Part shown: one piece after another, positions 7,186-14,517 of the stretch
Numbering within the stretch: the first letter of the stretch is position 1
How the letters are laid out: every line of letters starts with the position of its first letter
From: JAAUQA01 sp036351435
GTDB lineage: Bacteria > Pseudomonadota > Gammaproteobacteria > Competibacterales > Competibacteraceae
DNA length: 15,173 nt
Direction of reading: 5' to 3'
Assembly (NCBI GenBank): GCA_036351435.1
Contig: JAZBPA010000322.1
Coordinates: forward strand, 1 to 15,173
Made by a program: the position numbers and the translations under genes
The notes under the pieces: model-generated
The model's database searches: none
What the model saw: only the letters and a program-made list of their open reading frames with translations
Told to the model about the DNA's origin: nothing

Positions 7186-7330
7186 GAAGCATCTCAAGCA
7201 CAGTTTAAATGAGCTTAATTGAGCGATGCTATGGGTGAATACCAAAACAGCAAAATAACGCCTAGAAATCGATTTCAGCGCTTCAAATCCATCACCCAAT
7301 ACGTTCAGGCTTTTCCGTAATGAACTGGAC
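7186..7330 (-). pseudogene. Possible C-terminal remnant of an unidentified protein
   Basis: The minus strand reads SLRKSLNVLGDGFEALKSI, then SRRYFAVLVFTHSIAQLSSF and a cysteine-bearing tail to a TAA at about 7183-7188. Codon use and composition look protein-like for about 45 residues. No start or upstream part is present, because the frame continues only into the vapB promoter and gene. It resembles the tail of a larger protein, perhaps a transposase, but no family can be assigned. It may be debris from an insertion or rearrangement beside the origin, and chance is not excluded. Confidence 0.3.
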
Positions 7331-7331
7331 G

Positions 7332-7372
7332 GTATGACATACTGTTGATACAGTGTGGAAACATGTCTACAC
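7332..7372. promoter_or_regulatory. Stacked inverted repeats, likely VapBC operator
   Basis: Three overlapping dyads lie just upstream of vapB: GTATGACATAC (7332-7342, perfect), ACTGTTGATACAGT (7341-7354, 5-bp arms) and GTGTGGAAACATGTCTACAC (7353-7372, imperfect). VapB antitoxins are ribbon-helix-helix repressors that bind such dyads at their own promoter. Promoter boxes are not clear; TTGATA (7345-7350) is one -35 candidate. Confidence 0.45.
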
Positions 7373-7384
7373 ATAATGAAAATC

Positions 7385-7639
7385 ATGGCCTTAAATATTC
7401 GCAACCCGGAAACCGAACAGCTTGCTGAAACGCTCGCAAAGTTAACCGGCGAAACCAAGACTCAGGCAGTAACCCAAGCACTCCGCGACCGGCTAGAGCG
7501 AGTACATCGTCGTCGAGCTGGCCGTCGGTTAGCCGATGAACTGGACGAGATCGCTGCTCACTGCGCCTCCCTGCCGGTACTAGACGAAAGGGATTCAAAT
7601 GAGATTCTCGGTTACGATGAAAATGGTATGCCGAGCTGA
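7385..7639 (+). CDS. vapB: VapB-type antitoxin (Rv0623-like)
   Basis: 84 residues from the ATG at 7385, the usual length for this antitoxin family. Residues 1-38 (MALNIRNPETEQLAETLAKL, then TGETKTQAVTQALRDRLERV) form the ribbon-helix-helix DNA-binding part found in Rv0623-like VapB proteins. The basic and acidic C-terminal half ends ILGYDENGMPS, the part that typically binds the toxin. Starts at 7355 (GTG) or 7376 (ATG) would add residues outside the family pattern. The stop overlaps the vapC start by one base (TGATG), so the pair is translationally coupled. It neutralises VapC and probably represses the operon through the dyads upstream. On a plasmid the pair works as a stability module. Confidence 0.88.
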   Translation: MALNIRNPETEQLAETLAKLTGETKTQAVTQALRDRLERVHRRRAGRRLADELDEIAAHCASLPVLDERDSNEILGYDENGMPS

Positions 7640-8034
7640 TGGTCATTGATACGTCGGCACTGTTAGCCATATTGCAGGATGAACCCGAGCGTCGCAGTTT
7701 CAACGAAGCCATTGAAGCTGCAGACATACGTTCATTGTCTGTGGCTAGCTTTGTTGAAGTTTCATTAGTGATCGAATCTCGTTACGGGCCTGACGGTATA
7801 AGGGACTTCGATTTATTTTTAACTAAGGCCGGAATCAAGCTCATTTCAATTGATGCTGAACAGGCTTTGGCGGCACGACAGGCGTTTCGCGAGTATGGCA
7901 AAGGAAGACATTCGGCCGGCCTGAATTTTGGCGATTGTTTTTCGTATGCACTCGCAAAAATATTGGGTGAGCCGTTGCTCTTCAAGGGCAATGATTTCTC
8001 TAAAACCGACCTAACGCCTGTGGTTGCTGGATGA
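7639..8034 (+). CDS. vapC: VapC PIN-domain toxin ribonuclease
   Basis: 131 residues starting MVIDTSALLAIL, the canonical VapC opening. The PIN acidic residues are D4, E40 (SFVEVS), D99 (NFGDCFSYALA) and D119 (FKGNDFSKTD), all in their expected places. They bind Mg2+ for RNA cleavage, commonly of tRNA or rRNA in this family; the target here is unknown. The gene overlaps vapB by 1 nt. The reading frame and active site are intact, so the toxin should be active when VapB is lost. Confidence 0.92.
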   Translation: MVIDTSALLAILQDEPERRSFNEAIEAADIRSLSVASFVEVSLVIESRYGPDGIRDFDLFLTKAGIKLISIDAEQALAARQAFREYGKGRHSAGLNFGDCFSYALAKILGEPLLFKGNDFSKTDLTPVVAG

Positions 8035-8139
8035 GTCGTTGACAGCAGAACATGCTGCTTGATTGGCTTCAATAGTGTCTGTTCCCCCACTGCTTGAACT
8101 ACTGGATTGGGTATCTTGCCCATTACTGAGACAGCTTAC

Positions 8140-9825
8140 ATGTTCGACGTTACCGACTTCCAAAACACACCCCATCAGTCTCGACTAGGACTAGCCTTAT
8201 CGGGCGGCGGCTTCCGTGCAGCTTTGTTCCACATCGGCATACTTGCCAAACTGGCTGAGCTGGATGTGCTGAAACGCGTGGCCTTCATTTCCACCGTATC
8301 CGGCGGTTCCATCATCGGGGCGTATTATTACCTTAAGGTTAAACAATTACTGGAAGGCCAACGAGCAGACGGGTTGCTGCCATCCAAGGTGGCCTACATC
8401 CAACTAGTGCAGGAATTAGAAGTCGAGTTTCTGCAGGCGGTTCAGAAAAACATACGGATGCTCACCTTCATTGATCGGCGTAAGAACGCCCGGATGATGC
8501 GCGAAGGCTATTCACCGACTGATCGTTTAGCCGAACTTTATACCCAATATATGTACGGCCCTTTGTACGGATCAGAACGCCTGCTGCTTAAAGAGTTGCC
8601 GATCAATCCAGTCTCGTTCCCTGATCAGGAGTCTTACGCGACACCGACGCTTGTGATTAACTCGACTGCGTTGAACACCGGGCATTTGTGGCAATTTACC
8701 GGCAGCTTCGTAGGCGAAGAAGAAACTGCCCAGTATGAGCGGCACCACTCGGCAATGCCATTGTTACCAAAACTCTATTTTGACAGCGACACGCTGAACG
8801 CTCGTCAGCGCATCAAATTGAATACAATTACCTTGGGTCAGGCGGTAGCCGCTTCTTGCTGCGTACCCGGGTTGTTCGAACCACTGAGCTTGGATCATTT
8901 GTACGAGACCGAAGAAGGCAAAGACATTGTGGTTCGTTTGGTGGATGGCGGGGTGTTCGATAATCAGGGATTGGTTTCCCTGTTCAAAGCCAACTGTACC
9001 CACATCATCTGCAGCGATGCTTCGGATCTGTTGAAAACCGACCCGGCTCCTTCTCCGCAGTTGGTCAATGTCGCAGTACGCGCCAACGAGATACTAATGT
9101 CTCGCATTCGCGGAACAATTCTGGATGAATTGTTCGATCGGCCACTGACGAACACTGCGTTTTTTCATCTGGGCGATCCAGAAGGGCAGCGCATATTTCC
9201 GGTCGATGCGCCAGCCTTCGTTCAAGCGCTTTCACATATTCGCACTGATTTGGATTCATTCACCGATCGGGAAGCTTACTCGCTGATGTATTACGGTTAT
9301 CGGCTGTGTGAAGAGAAGCTCGCCGATTCAGCAAGTGAAACGGGAAAATGGCGATTTCAAACAATTGAAGCATGGCTGACTGACAATGTGAAACGTCAGG
9401 AATTGTTGCTGCACCTGACGGTGGGTGCGAAACCGTTTTTTAAAGTTTTCTTTTTGCACAGATATAGGCCCTTTGTTCTGGTGCTGAGTGCGTTATTGCC
9501 GACAGCGCTAATTCTGGGCGGCGCCGGCCTATACGGATTATCCTTCTTGCCAGCGTGGGCAAATGGGATGCTAGCGTTACTGGTGTTGAGCGGTTTGGCG
9601 TATAGCCAAAACGCCCGGATCAATATTTGGTTAGACAGGTTTGATCTGATACGCCGTAACCGACGCCGCTTAGCTTTAGCTATGACGCCTTTAGGCATAC
9701 CAACAGTGGTCGGTATGGTTGGTGCTGTGGTGACCCACCTTCATTTACATATTTTTGATCGATTATTTCTGCGCTACGGTCGACTAGATCACAGCAATCC
9801 AGCAAAGCCTCTCAACGCTGAGTGA
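8140..9825 (+). CDS. Patatin-like phospholipase with C-terminal membrane segments
   Basis: 561 residues from the ATG at 8140. A TTG at 8107 would add 11 residues but has no better support. The N-terminal catalytic domain shows the oxyanion loop ALSGGGFRAA (19-28), the nucleophile motif STVSGGSIIG (51-60, Ser54; T replaces the first G of GXSXG) and the dyad aspartate in LVDGGVFDNQGL (D269). It should hydrolyse ester bonds of membrane lipids. Unlike many bacterial patatins, its last 120 residues carry two or three hydrophobic helices (about PFVLVLSALLPTALILGGAG, WANGMLALLVLSGLAY, GIPTVVGMVGAVV) separated by a basic stretch (DLIRRNRRRLALAM), which anchors it in the membrane. It stands alone between vapBC and the par operon. 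No CD-NTase or other signalling partner is present in the window. Confidence 0.9.
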   Translation: MFDVTDFQNTPHQSRLGLALSGGGFRAALFHIGILAKLAELDVLKRVAFISTVSGGSIIGAYYYLKVKQLLEGQRADGLLPSKVAYIQLVQELEVEFLQAVQKNIRMLTFIDRRKNARMMREGYSPTDRLAELYTQYMYGPLYGSERLLLKELPINPVSFPDQESYATPTLVINSTALNTGHLWQFTGSFVGEEETAQYERHHSAMPLLPKLYFDSDTLNARQRIKLNTITLGQAVAASCCVPGLFEPLSLDHLYETEEGKDIVVRLVDGGVFDNQGLVSLFKANCTHIICSDASDLLKTDPAPSPQLVNVAVRANEILMSRIRGTILDELFDRPLTNTAFFHLGDPEGQRIFPVDAPAFVQALSHIRTDLDSFTDREAYSLMYYGYRLCEEKLADSASETGKWRFQTIEAWLTDNVKRQELLLHLTVGAKPFFKVFFLHRYRPFVLVLSALLPTALILGGAGLYGLSFLPAWANGMLALLVLSGLAYSQNARINIWLDRFDLIRRNRRRLALAMTPLGIPTVVGMVGAVVTHLHLHIFDRLFLRYGRLDHSNPAKPLNAE

Positions 9826-9879
9826 TTGTGAAGCCTCATAGCATCAATGCTGCAAATTTATTGATAGCATAAAATCAGC

Positions 9880-9922
9880 TTTTAGCTAAAAAAATAACGC
9901 ACAACTCTCCTTTTGGCTAAAA
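9880..9922. promoter_or_regulatory. Putative par operon operator (two TTTTRGCTAAAA sites)
   Basis: TTTTAGCTAAAA (9880-9891) is a perfect 12-bp palindrome. TTTTGGCTAAAA (9911-9922) differs at one base. They lie 31 bp apart, about three helical turns, on the same face, 55-97 bp before parA. Type Ia ParA proteins with an N-terminal HTH repress their own operon at this kind of location. ParA is the likely ligand by position; this is inferred. Confidence 0.55.
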
Positions 9923-9976
9923 TACTGGCATTACTTCACTGCTTTAAAATGCGCTTCCAAGAGGTCGGTCGGAGCC

Positions 9977-11176
9977 ATGCAACCCATCCAATTTAATTTT
10001 CGGACCCTATGCCGTCATGCCGCAGAGCGTGGCGAGCAGATGCAAAAACGACTGTTGGACGCCCTTGGGGCAAGGCACCAGGATAAGGCTTTACCAGAGT
10101 TCGGTATTGAGCGTGCCGCCCAGTTAGCCGGTTGTACGGCTAATCACATTCGAAACCTGGAATCGCGTGGTGATTTACCGCAACCCCGCACAGTGGAAGC
10201 GGGTTCAATCCAACGCCGTATCTACAATTACAACGACGTCAACCGCATCCGTCAGGTCATCGGTAAGCAGCAAAGCCGGCCAGAGGGAGCAGGGACGGTG
10301 CGGGTCGTTTTTTCCAATTTAAAAGGCGGCGTCGCCAAAACCACCATGTCGCTGCATTTCGCTCAGTATGCGGCCCGCGAAGGATTTCGTACCCTGCTGG
10401 TGGACGCCGATCCGCAAGCCACTACAACCGGCGCCTTTGGCTTTATTCCCGATTTAGATCTCAGTGATGGGGACGATTTATATCTGGCCTTAGTCGACTC
10501 ACCCGAGTTGATTGAAAAGGCGGTCAAGTCCACCCATTGGGATACGTTGGACCTGATTCCGGCCCGCTTGGTGTTGCAATATGTGGATTGGCGGTTGTCG
10601 CAGCCGCAAGAACTCGATAACTCAACCCTAGGACCGCCCCCCGTACGTTTGCATCGGGCGCTCAATGTCATTGCCGATCGCTACGACCTCATCGTGGTCG
10701 ATACCCCGCCTTCGCTAGGCATGTTGAGTATCAATGCCATTGCAGCAGCCAACCTGATCATCATGCCTATCGTGCCACATATGTACGATATTTCCTCCAG
10801 CGTGCAGTATTTTAAAATTCTGGAGCAAATCTGCGAATTATATGCCGAGGAAATCAACGTTCAGCGACTCAATATTCTGCTGACTAAAGTCGATACCAGC
10901 ACTGAAACGTTGAACAATATTGCAGTTATTAATGGAGCTTACGGCGAACTGATTCTGAGCAACCGCATGGGGTTGACCAAAGAGTTACAAAAATCCGCCA
11001 GCGATCAGATCAGCATTTACGAAATCGATCAGCCGCGCGGTTCTCGGGATACCTATAACCGGGCCATGATGTTGTTGGATGGGGTCAACGCGGAAATCCT
11101 GCTAGGTGTACGGCAAATTTGGCAGCAAGAAATCCTGGCCCAGATGGAGCAAAACGACGCGACACTGAGGGGCTAA
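9977..11176 (+). CDS. parA: ParA-type partition ATPase with N-terminal HTH (type Ia)
   Basis: 399 residues. Residues about 41-97 form a MerR-like winged helix (GIERAAQLAGCTANHIRNLE, then RRIYNYNDVNRIRQ). The ATPase follows: deviant Walker A KGGVAKTT (116-123), Walker A' DADPQ (143-147) and Walker B LIVVDTPPS (238-246). This is the type Ia plan (P1 ParA, F SopA), where the protein both represses the par promoter and moves plasmids over the nucleoid. The length is normal. The ATG at 9977 has GGAG close upstream. parB follows after 4 bp, so they form one operon. Two palindromes at 9880-9922 are the likely target of the HTH. Confidence 0.95.
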   Translation: MQPIQFNFRTLCRHAAERGEQMQKRLLDALGARHQDKALPEFGIERAAQLAGCTANHIRNLESRGDLPQPRTVEAGSIQRRIYNYNDVNRIRQVIGKQQSRPEGAGTVRVVFSNLKGGVAKTTMSLHFAQYAAREGFRTLLVDADPQATTTGAFGFIPDLDLSDGDDLYLALVDSPELIEKAVKSTHWDTLDLIPARLVLQYVDWRLSQPQELDNSTLGPPPVRLHRALNVIADRYDLIVVDTPPSLGMLSINAIAAANLIIMPIVPHMYDISSSVQYFKILEQICELYAEEINVQRLNILLTKVDTSTETLNNIAVINGAYGELILSNRMGLTKELQKSASDQISIYEIDQPRGSRDTYNRAMMLLDGVNAEILLGVRQIWQQEILAQMEQNDATLRG

Positions 11177-11180
11177 AATC

Positions 11181-12071
11181 ATGAGTAAACGTAAAGTCCC
11201 CCGACTCAGCGACTTTATCGGCACGGGTGCTCATCAATTTAATGACAGCTTGCTGGAGGGCCAGGGTGCTGCGACCGTCCATACGCTAAAAGTCGATCAA
11301 CTGCGGCGTAGTGCTTATCAGCCCAGAACAGCAGTTGACGACGATGACGCCTTGGCTGAATTGGTTCAGAGTGTCCGTGAGTTGGGCGTGATTGAACCCA
11401 TTGCCGTGCGTCCTCTGGCGGAACCGGAACAGTATGAAATCCTTGCCGGTGATCGGCGGTGGCGGGCTGCCCGTCAGGTGGGTTTGGAGCAGGTGCCCGT
11501 TATTGTCCATGATGTGGATGATCGCACCGCAGCAGTAATCGCATTGGTCGAGAATCTGCAACGTCAGGATCTCAATCCGATGGAGGAAGCGCGGGCATTA
11601 GAACGGCTACTCGGCGAATTTCAACTGTCGCAGCAACAGACCGCACAAGCGGTCGGTAAATCGCAATCGGCGGTTAGCAAAAGTCTGGGATTGCTGAAGT
11701 TGGCTCCTGCTGTGCAGGAACACCTGCAAGCTGGACGGCTGGAAGCGGGTCACGGGAAAGTGTTGTTGAATCTTAACCGCAGAGAACAGCAACGCCTTGC
11801 AGAACTAGCTATCACCAATGGCTGGTCAGTCAGGGAATTGGAACAACGTAAAACGGCCTTACAACGCAAGGCAACCCCTTCTGGGAGAAGCCCTTCCCGC
11901 GATCCAGACATTGTTCGGCTGGAAAACCGGTTGCAGGAGTGGTTGGGAGCGCCGGTCGCGTTTAAATATCGTACCAGTGGTAAGGGACGGATTGAGATCA
12001 ACTTCAGCAGTCTGGATGAATGCAACGGTATCCTGGAACGGTTGGGATTACTGGAGGACGGAGGTGATTGA
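11181..12071 (+). CDS. parB: ParB-type centromere-binding CTPase
   Basis: 296 residues. The ATG at 11181 has GAGGGG eight bases upstream. The N-terminal ParB/Srx nuclease-fold domain includes LRRSAYQPRT (41-50), LAGDRRWRAA (88-97, the arginine-rich CTP-binding motif) and ENLQRQDLNPMEEA (124-137). The central HTH is QQTAQAVGKSQSAVSKSLGL (152-171). The C-terminal part (about 240-296, with RLENRLQEWLGAPV) matches the dimerisation region of plasmid and chromosomal ParB. It loads on parS, spreads along DNA and stimulates ParA. The palindrome 17 bp after its stop, repeated at 544-565, is the candidate parS. Confidence 0.95.
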   Translation: MSKRKVPRLSDFIGTGAHQFNDSLLEGQGAATVHTLKVDQLRRSAYQPRTAVDDDDALAELVQSVRELGVIEPIAVRPLAEPEQYEILAGDRRWRAARQVGLEQVPVIVHDVDDRTAAVIALVENLQRQDLNPMEEARALERLLGEFQLSQQQTAQAVGKSQSAVSKSLGLLKLAPAVQEHLQAGRLEAGHGKVLLNLNRREQQRLAELAITNGWSVRELEQRKTALQRKATPSGRSPSRDPDIVRLENRLQEWLGAPVAFKYRTSGKGRIEINFSSLDECNGILERLGLLEDGGD

Positions 12072-12088
12072 AACGTCGGTTATGATGA

Positions 12089-12106
12089 ATTATGCCACGT
12101 GGCATA
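12089..12106. promoter_or_regulatory. Candidate parS centromere site 2
   Basis: ATTATGCCACGTGGCATA, identical over 18 bp to 545-562. Its perfect palindromic core is TATGCCACGTGGCATA (12091-12106). It begins 17 bp past the parB stop, the classic place for a plasmid centromere, and lies upstream of the K+ transporter gene. Only one exact copy is present here, unlike the multi-copy arrays of F. Confidence 0.7.
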
Positions 12107-12204
12107 TTAATCAACGATTGTTGCTGAAATCGCCTTGCGGTGCTGAACAAAAACGTCTCGCAATAGCTTCTGATCAATAGCGAGTTGTCCATGAGGCGGA
12201 TCTT

Positions 12205-13791
12205 ATGAAACGCATCGCGGTAATAATCCTCCACCGACTATTGGCGCTCAGCTCAGCAGAGTTGGCGCTGTTGTCGTTTTTATCGGTGTCTTTGTTAGGC
12301 GCAGTCACCTTGATGTGGACCGAGCACGGACACATGACAACAGATGCTTACCCAATTCATCGTGATGTCGTTATCCGTGAGGTCGAAAGCGGAGTAGAAC
12401 GCCAAGAAGTTCACACTTCTGTGGCTTTTAAAGAAGTCAAGGGCCTGCGTTTCGTCGATGCCTGGTTCACGTCGACCTCTGCCCTGTGTGTCACCGGGCT
12501 AACAACGATCGACTTTTCCCAATTCACATTAGCTGGGCAATTAATCGTACTGTTGTTAATCCAAAGCGGAGGATTGGGGATTTTTGTGTTGACTGCCATT
12601 CTGGTTGTATCGGTCTTCCAGGGGGTTGAGCAAAATGTGTCGTTTCGAGCCATCTTGGCGTCGACAGTTGATAGCAGCCATCGCGATGCACTGACGATGT
12701 TAAAGTACATCGTCTGTTATTCCGTTGTTCTTGAGGGGATGGGCATCCTGGTTATGGGGGTTTACCTGGAGTGGTTTGCCGTAAATCCGCCCATCGGTAA
12801 TTTGAACCCTTGGTGGTGGGCGTTGTTTCACAGTTTGTCTGCGTTCAATAACGCAGGTTTCAGTTTGATGGTCAATAATTTGGAAAGCTTTGCCTTTGAC
12901 CCAGTCATCAATCTGACCATTTCCTTACTCATTATTCTCGGTGGACTCGGATACCCGGTATTAATTGCATTCTTTGTGTACGCACGCAGGTTTTTGTCGT
13001 GTCGGAAAGAAAGTAAAGGCGAAAGTAATGATGCTCAAAGCATTGCTGGAGTAGCATCTGTCGTACAAATCAAAGTGGCCGTATACGGTACGTTGATCTT
13101 ACTGATTGTGGGCACAGTATTGACCTACTGGGTTGAATTCGAAAACAGTATCAAAGGACACCCGCATCCAGTATTGGAAATCTTGCCGGCTTGGTTTCAA
13201 AGCGTGTCCATCCGCACGGCGGGTTTCAATACTGTGGATATCGGTGACATGCATGTTCCTACCCTGTTTTTGTTTATCGTACTGATGTTTATCGGCGGCA
13301 ATCCAGCAGGAACGGCGGGTGGGGTTAAGATACCAACGATTGTGGTTCTGTTTGCCTACATAGTAGATTGGTTTAAAAAACCGGGTGAACCGGTTCGTTT
13401 GTTTGGCCAACCCGTAAGCCGCTTTGCGGTATCCCATGCCATCCGGCTATTCTTTTTCGGGATAGTATTCGTGGCGTTGACGACGGCGACTATCAATTAT
13501 CTTGAGCGGCATTTCGTGATCACCGGTGATCCCACTTTCAGTTTTAGTAAGGTGCTTTTCGAGGTGGTATCAGCATTTGGCACCGTCGGGCTATCAATGG
13601 GTTTCCCGCAAGGTCCGTCTAGTTTCTCCGCACTATTAAGCGACACTTCGAAGTACCTGATTATGGTCACCATGTTTTTCGGCCGGATCGGACCTTTAGT
13701 GCTGTTGGCAGCGCTGCCGTGGAAACGGCGCTTTGCCAATTATCCACCCTCCCAGGATTATCCAGGCGCGAATAAGGTACAGATTGGTTGA
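12205..13791 (+). CDS. TrkH/KtrB-family K+ transporter subunit
   Basis: 528 residues with about 10 membrane helices in the four-fold M1-P-M2 plan. The four selectivity-filter stretches are readable: SALCVTGLTT (92-101), LSAFNNAGFSL (211-221), IRTAGFNTVDI (336-346) and SAFGTVGLSMG (457-467). GGNPAGTAGGVK (364-375) and the late FFGRIGPL (491-498) are typical of KtrB-like members. The protein moves K+ (or Na+/K+) into the cell. The loop between the first helix and the first pore (about 40-85) is long and charged. No KtrA/TrkA regulatory subunit is in the window, so it may use a host-encoded partner. The ATG at 12205 follows GAGGCGGA. It is convergent with a K+ channel gene, 23 bp apart. Confidence 0.9.
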   Translation: MKRIAVIILHRLLALSSAELALLSFLSVSLLGAVTLMWTEHGHMTTDAYPIHRDVVIREVESGVERQEVHTSVAFKEVKGLRFVDAWFTSTSALCVTGLTTIDFSQFTLAGQLIVLLLIQSGGLGIFVLTAILVVSVFQGVEQNVSFRAILASTVDSSHRDALTMLKYIVCYSVVLEGMGILVMGVYLEWFAVNPPIGNLNPWWWALFHSLSAFNNAGFSLMVNNLESFAFDPVINLTISLLIILGGLGYPVLIAFFVYARRFLSCRKESKGESNDAQSIAGVASVVQIKVAVYGTLILLIVGTVLTYWVEFENSIKGHPHPVLEILPAWFQSVSIRTAGFNTVDIGDMHVPTLFLFIVLMFIGGNPAGTAGGVKIPTIVVLFAYIVDWFKKPGEPVRLFGQPVSRFAVSHAIRLFFFGIVFVALTTATINYLERHFVITGDPTFSFSKVLFEVVSAFGTVGLSMGFPQGPSSFSALLSDTSKYLIMVTMFFGRIGPLVLLAALPWKRRFANYPPSQDYPGANKVQIG

Positions 13792-13814
13792 TGCAGACCA
13801 TCCATATCATCAGT

Positions 13815-14264
13815 TTATTTACCATGATGATGTGGCACCACATCTTTCCAACCCCGCTGGAAGATCATGAATAATAAGGCGGTAGACCAACCCACCAGCA
13901 GAATGCCGTCTAGAGCTTCCATGCCGCTCAACAGGCGCCACTTGGTCTCGGTCAGCGTGATGTCTCCATAACCCACGGTGGTGAAAGTGACCAGCGAAAA
14001 ATAAGCGGCCTTCTCTAAAGTATCCAGGTGATTTTCCGGTAACAATCGATAAGTCACGGCCCACAGGCCCACTTCAACTAAATGCAGCAGCATGAGAACG
14101 ACCGCGGTCCAAATCAATGCCGGAATAGTCTTGTGGGGCTTGATATAACCGTCATGATCGGCGTAACGACGGAACGCGAAACGAATCCAATAGTGTGTTC
14201 CGATTGCATGGATGATGACGGTTAACGCCACGATGAATAGGGCGATCAAGATCAGTTCCAACAT
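13815..14264 (-). CDS. Two-TM-type potassium channel (Ion_trans_2)
   Basis: 149 residues from the ATG at 14264, chosen because AGGA sits eight bases upstream on the minus strand. A longer TTG start at 14318 would add 18 polar residues. It has three hydrophobic helices (about 3-24, 48-70, 117-135) and a pore loop FSLVTFTTVGYGDITL with the K+ selectivity filter TVGYGD (96-101). There is no cytoplasmic RCK/TrkA-N domain; the tail is short and ends PHHHGK. It probably allows passive K+ flow across the inner membrane as a tetramer. Facing a TrkH/KtrB-type transporter, it may form part of a K+ homeostasis pair, which is inferred from adjacency. Confidence 0.88.
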   Translation of the reverse strand: MLELILIALFIVALTVIIHAIGTHYWIRFAFRRYADHDGYIKPHKTIPALIWTAVVLMLLHLVEVGLWAVTYRLLPENHLDTLEKAAYFSLVTFTTVGYGDITLTETKWRLLSGMEALDGILLVGWSTALLFMIFQRGWKDVVPHHHGK

Positions 14265-14517
14265 AGTCAGATTCCTGTGTATTTGAGCGTGGCGCAAGGA
14301 AGATGAATCAAGGTCCAATTTGGGAGACGAGCCAAACGAACCCAGTCAGCGCAAAAATCTTACCTTAAAATGCTGTCTTGAATTGCCGCCTGCCTTACCG
14401 CTTGATAATCTTGAAATCAGCACTGCCAAAAGTCATAGGACTGCGCGGATAGGTAAAAGACCCACAATTTCGACAACTACAACAACCAAGGTTTTGGGAA
14501 TTTACAACGCAACCGGC
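14265..14517. other. Intergenic region upstream of hsdR
   Basis: 253 bp between the divergent starts of the channel gene and hsdR, so promoters for both should lie here. I see no convincing -35/-10 pair, palindrome, tRNA or other structure. Confidence 0.4.

Noticed and set aside
8039..8060. TTGACA promoter box and small CAGCA/TGCTG hairpin after vapC
   Set aside because: There is no matching -10 at 16-18 bp and no T-run after the hairpin, so neither a promoter nor a terminator is supported.
13806..13831. ATCATCA/TGATGAT inverted repeat as a shared terminator between the K+ genes
   Set aside because: The stem is AT-rich with a 12-nt loop and no T-run, and half of it encodes the histidine tail of the channel.
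14265..14318. Longer TTG start for the K+ channel
   Set aside because: It adds 18 polar residues with no ribosome site, whereas the ATG at 14264 is preceded by AGGA and begins the first membrane helix.
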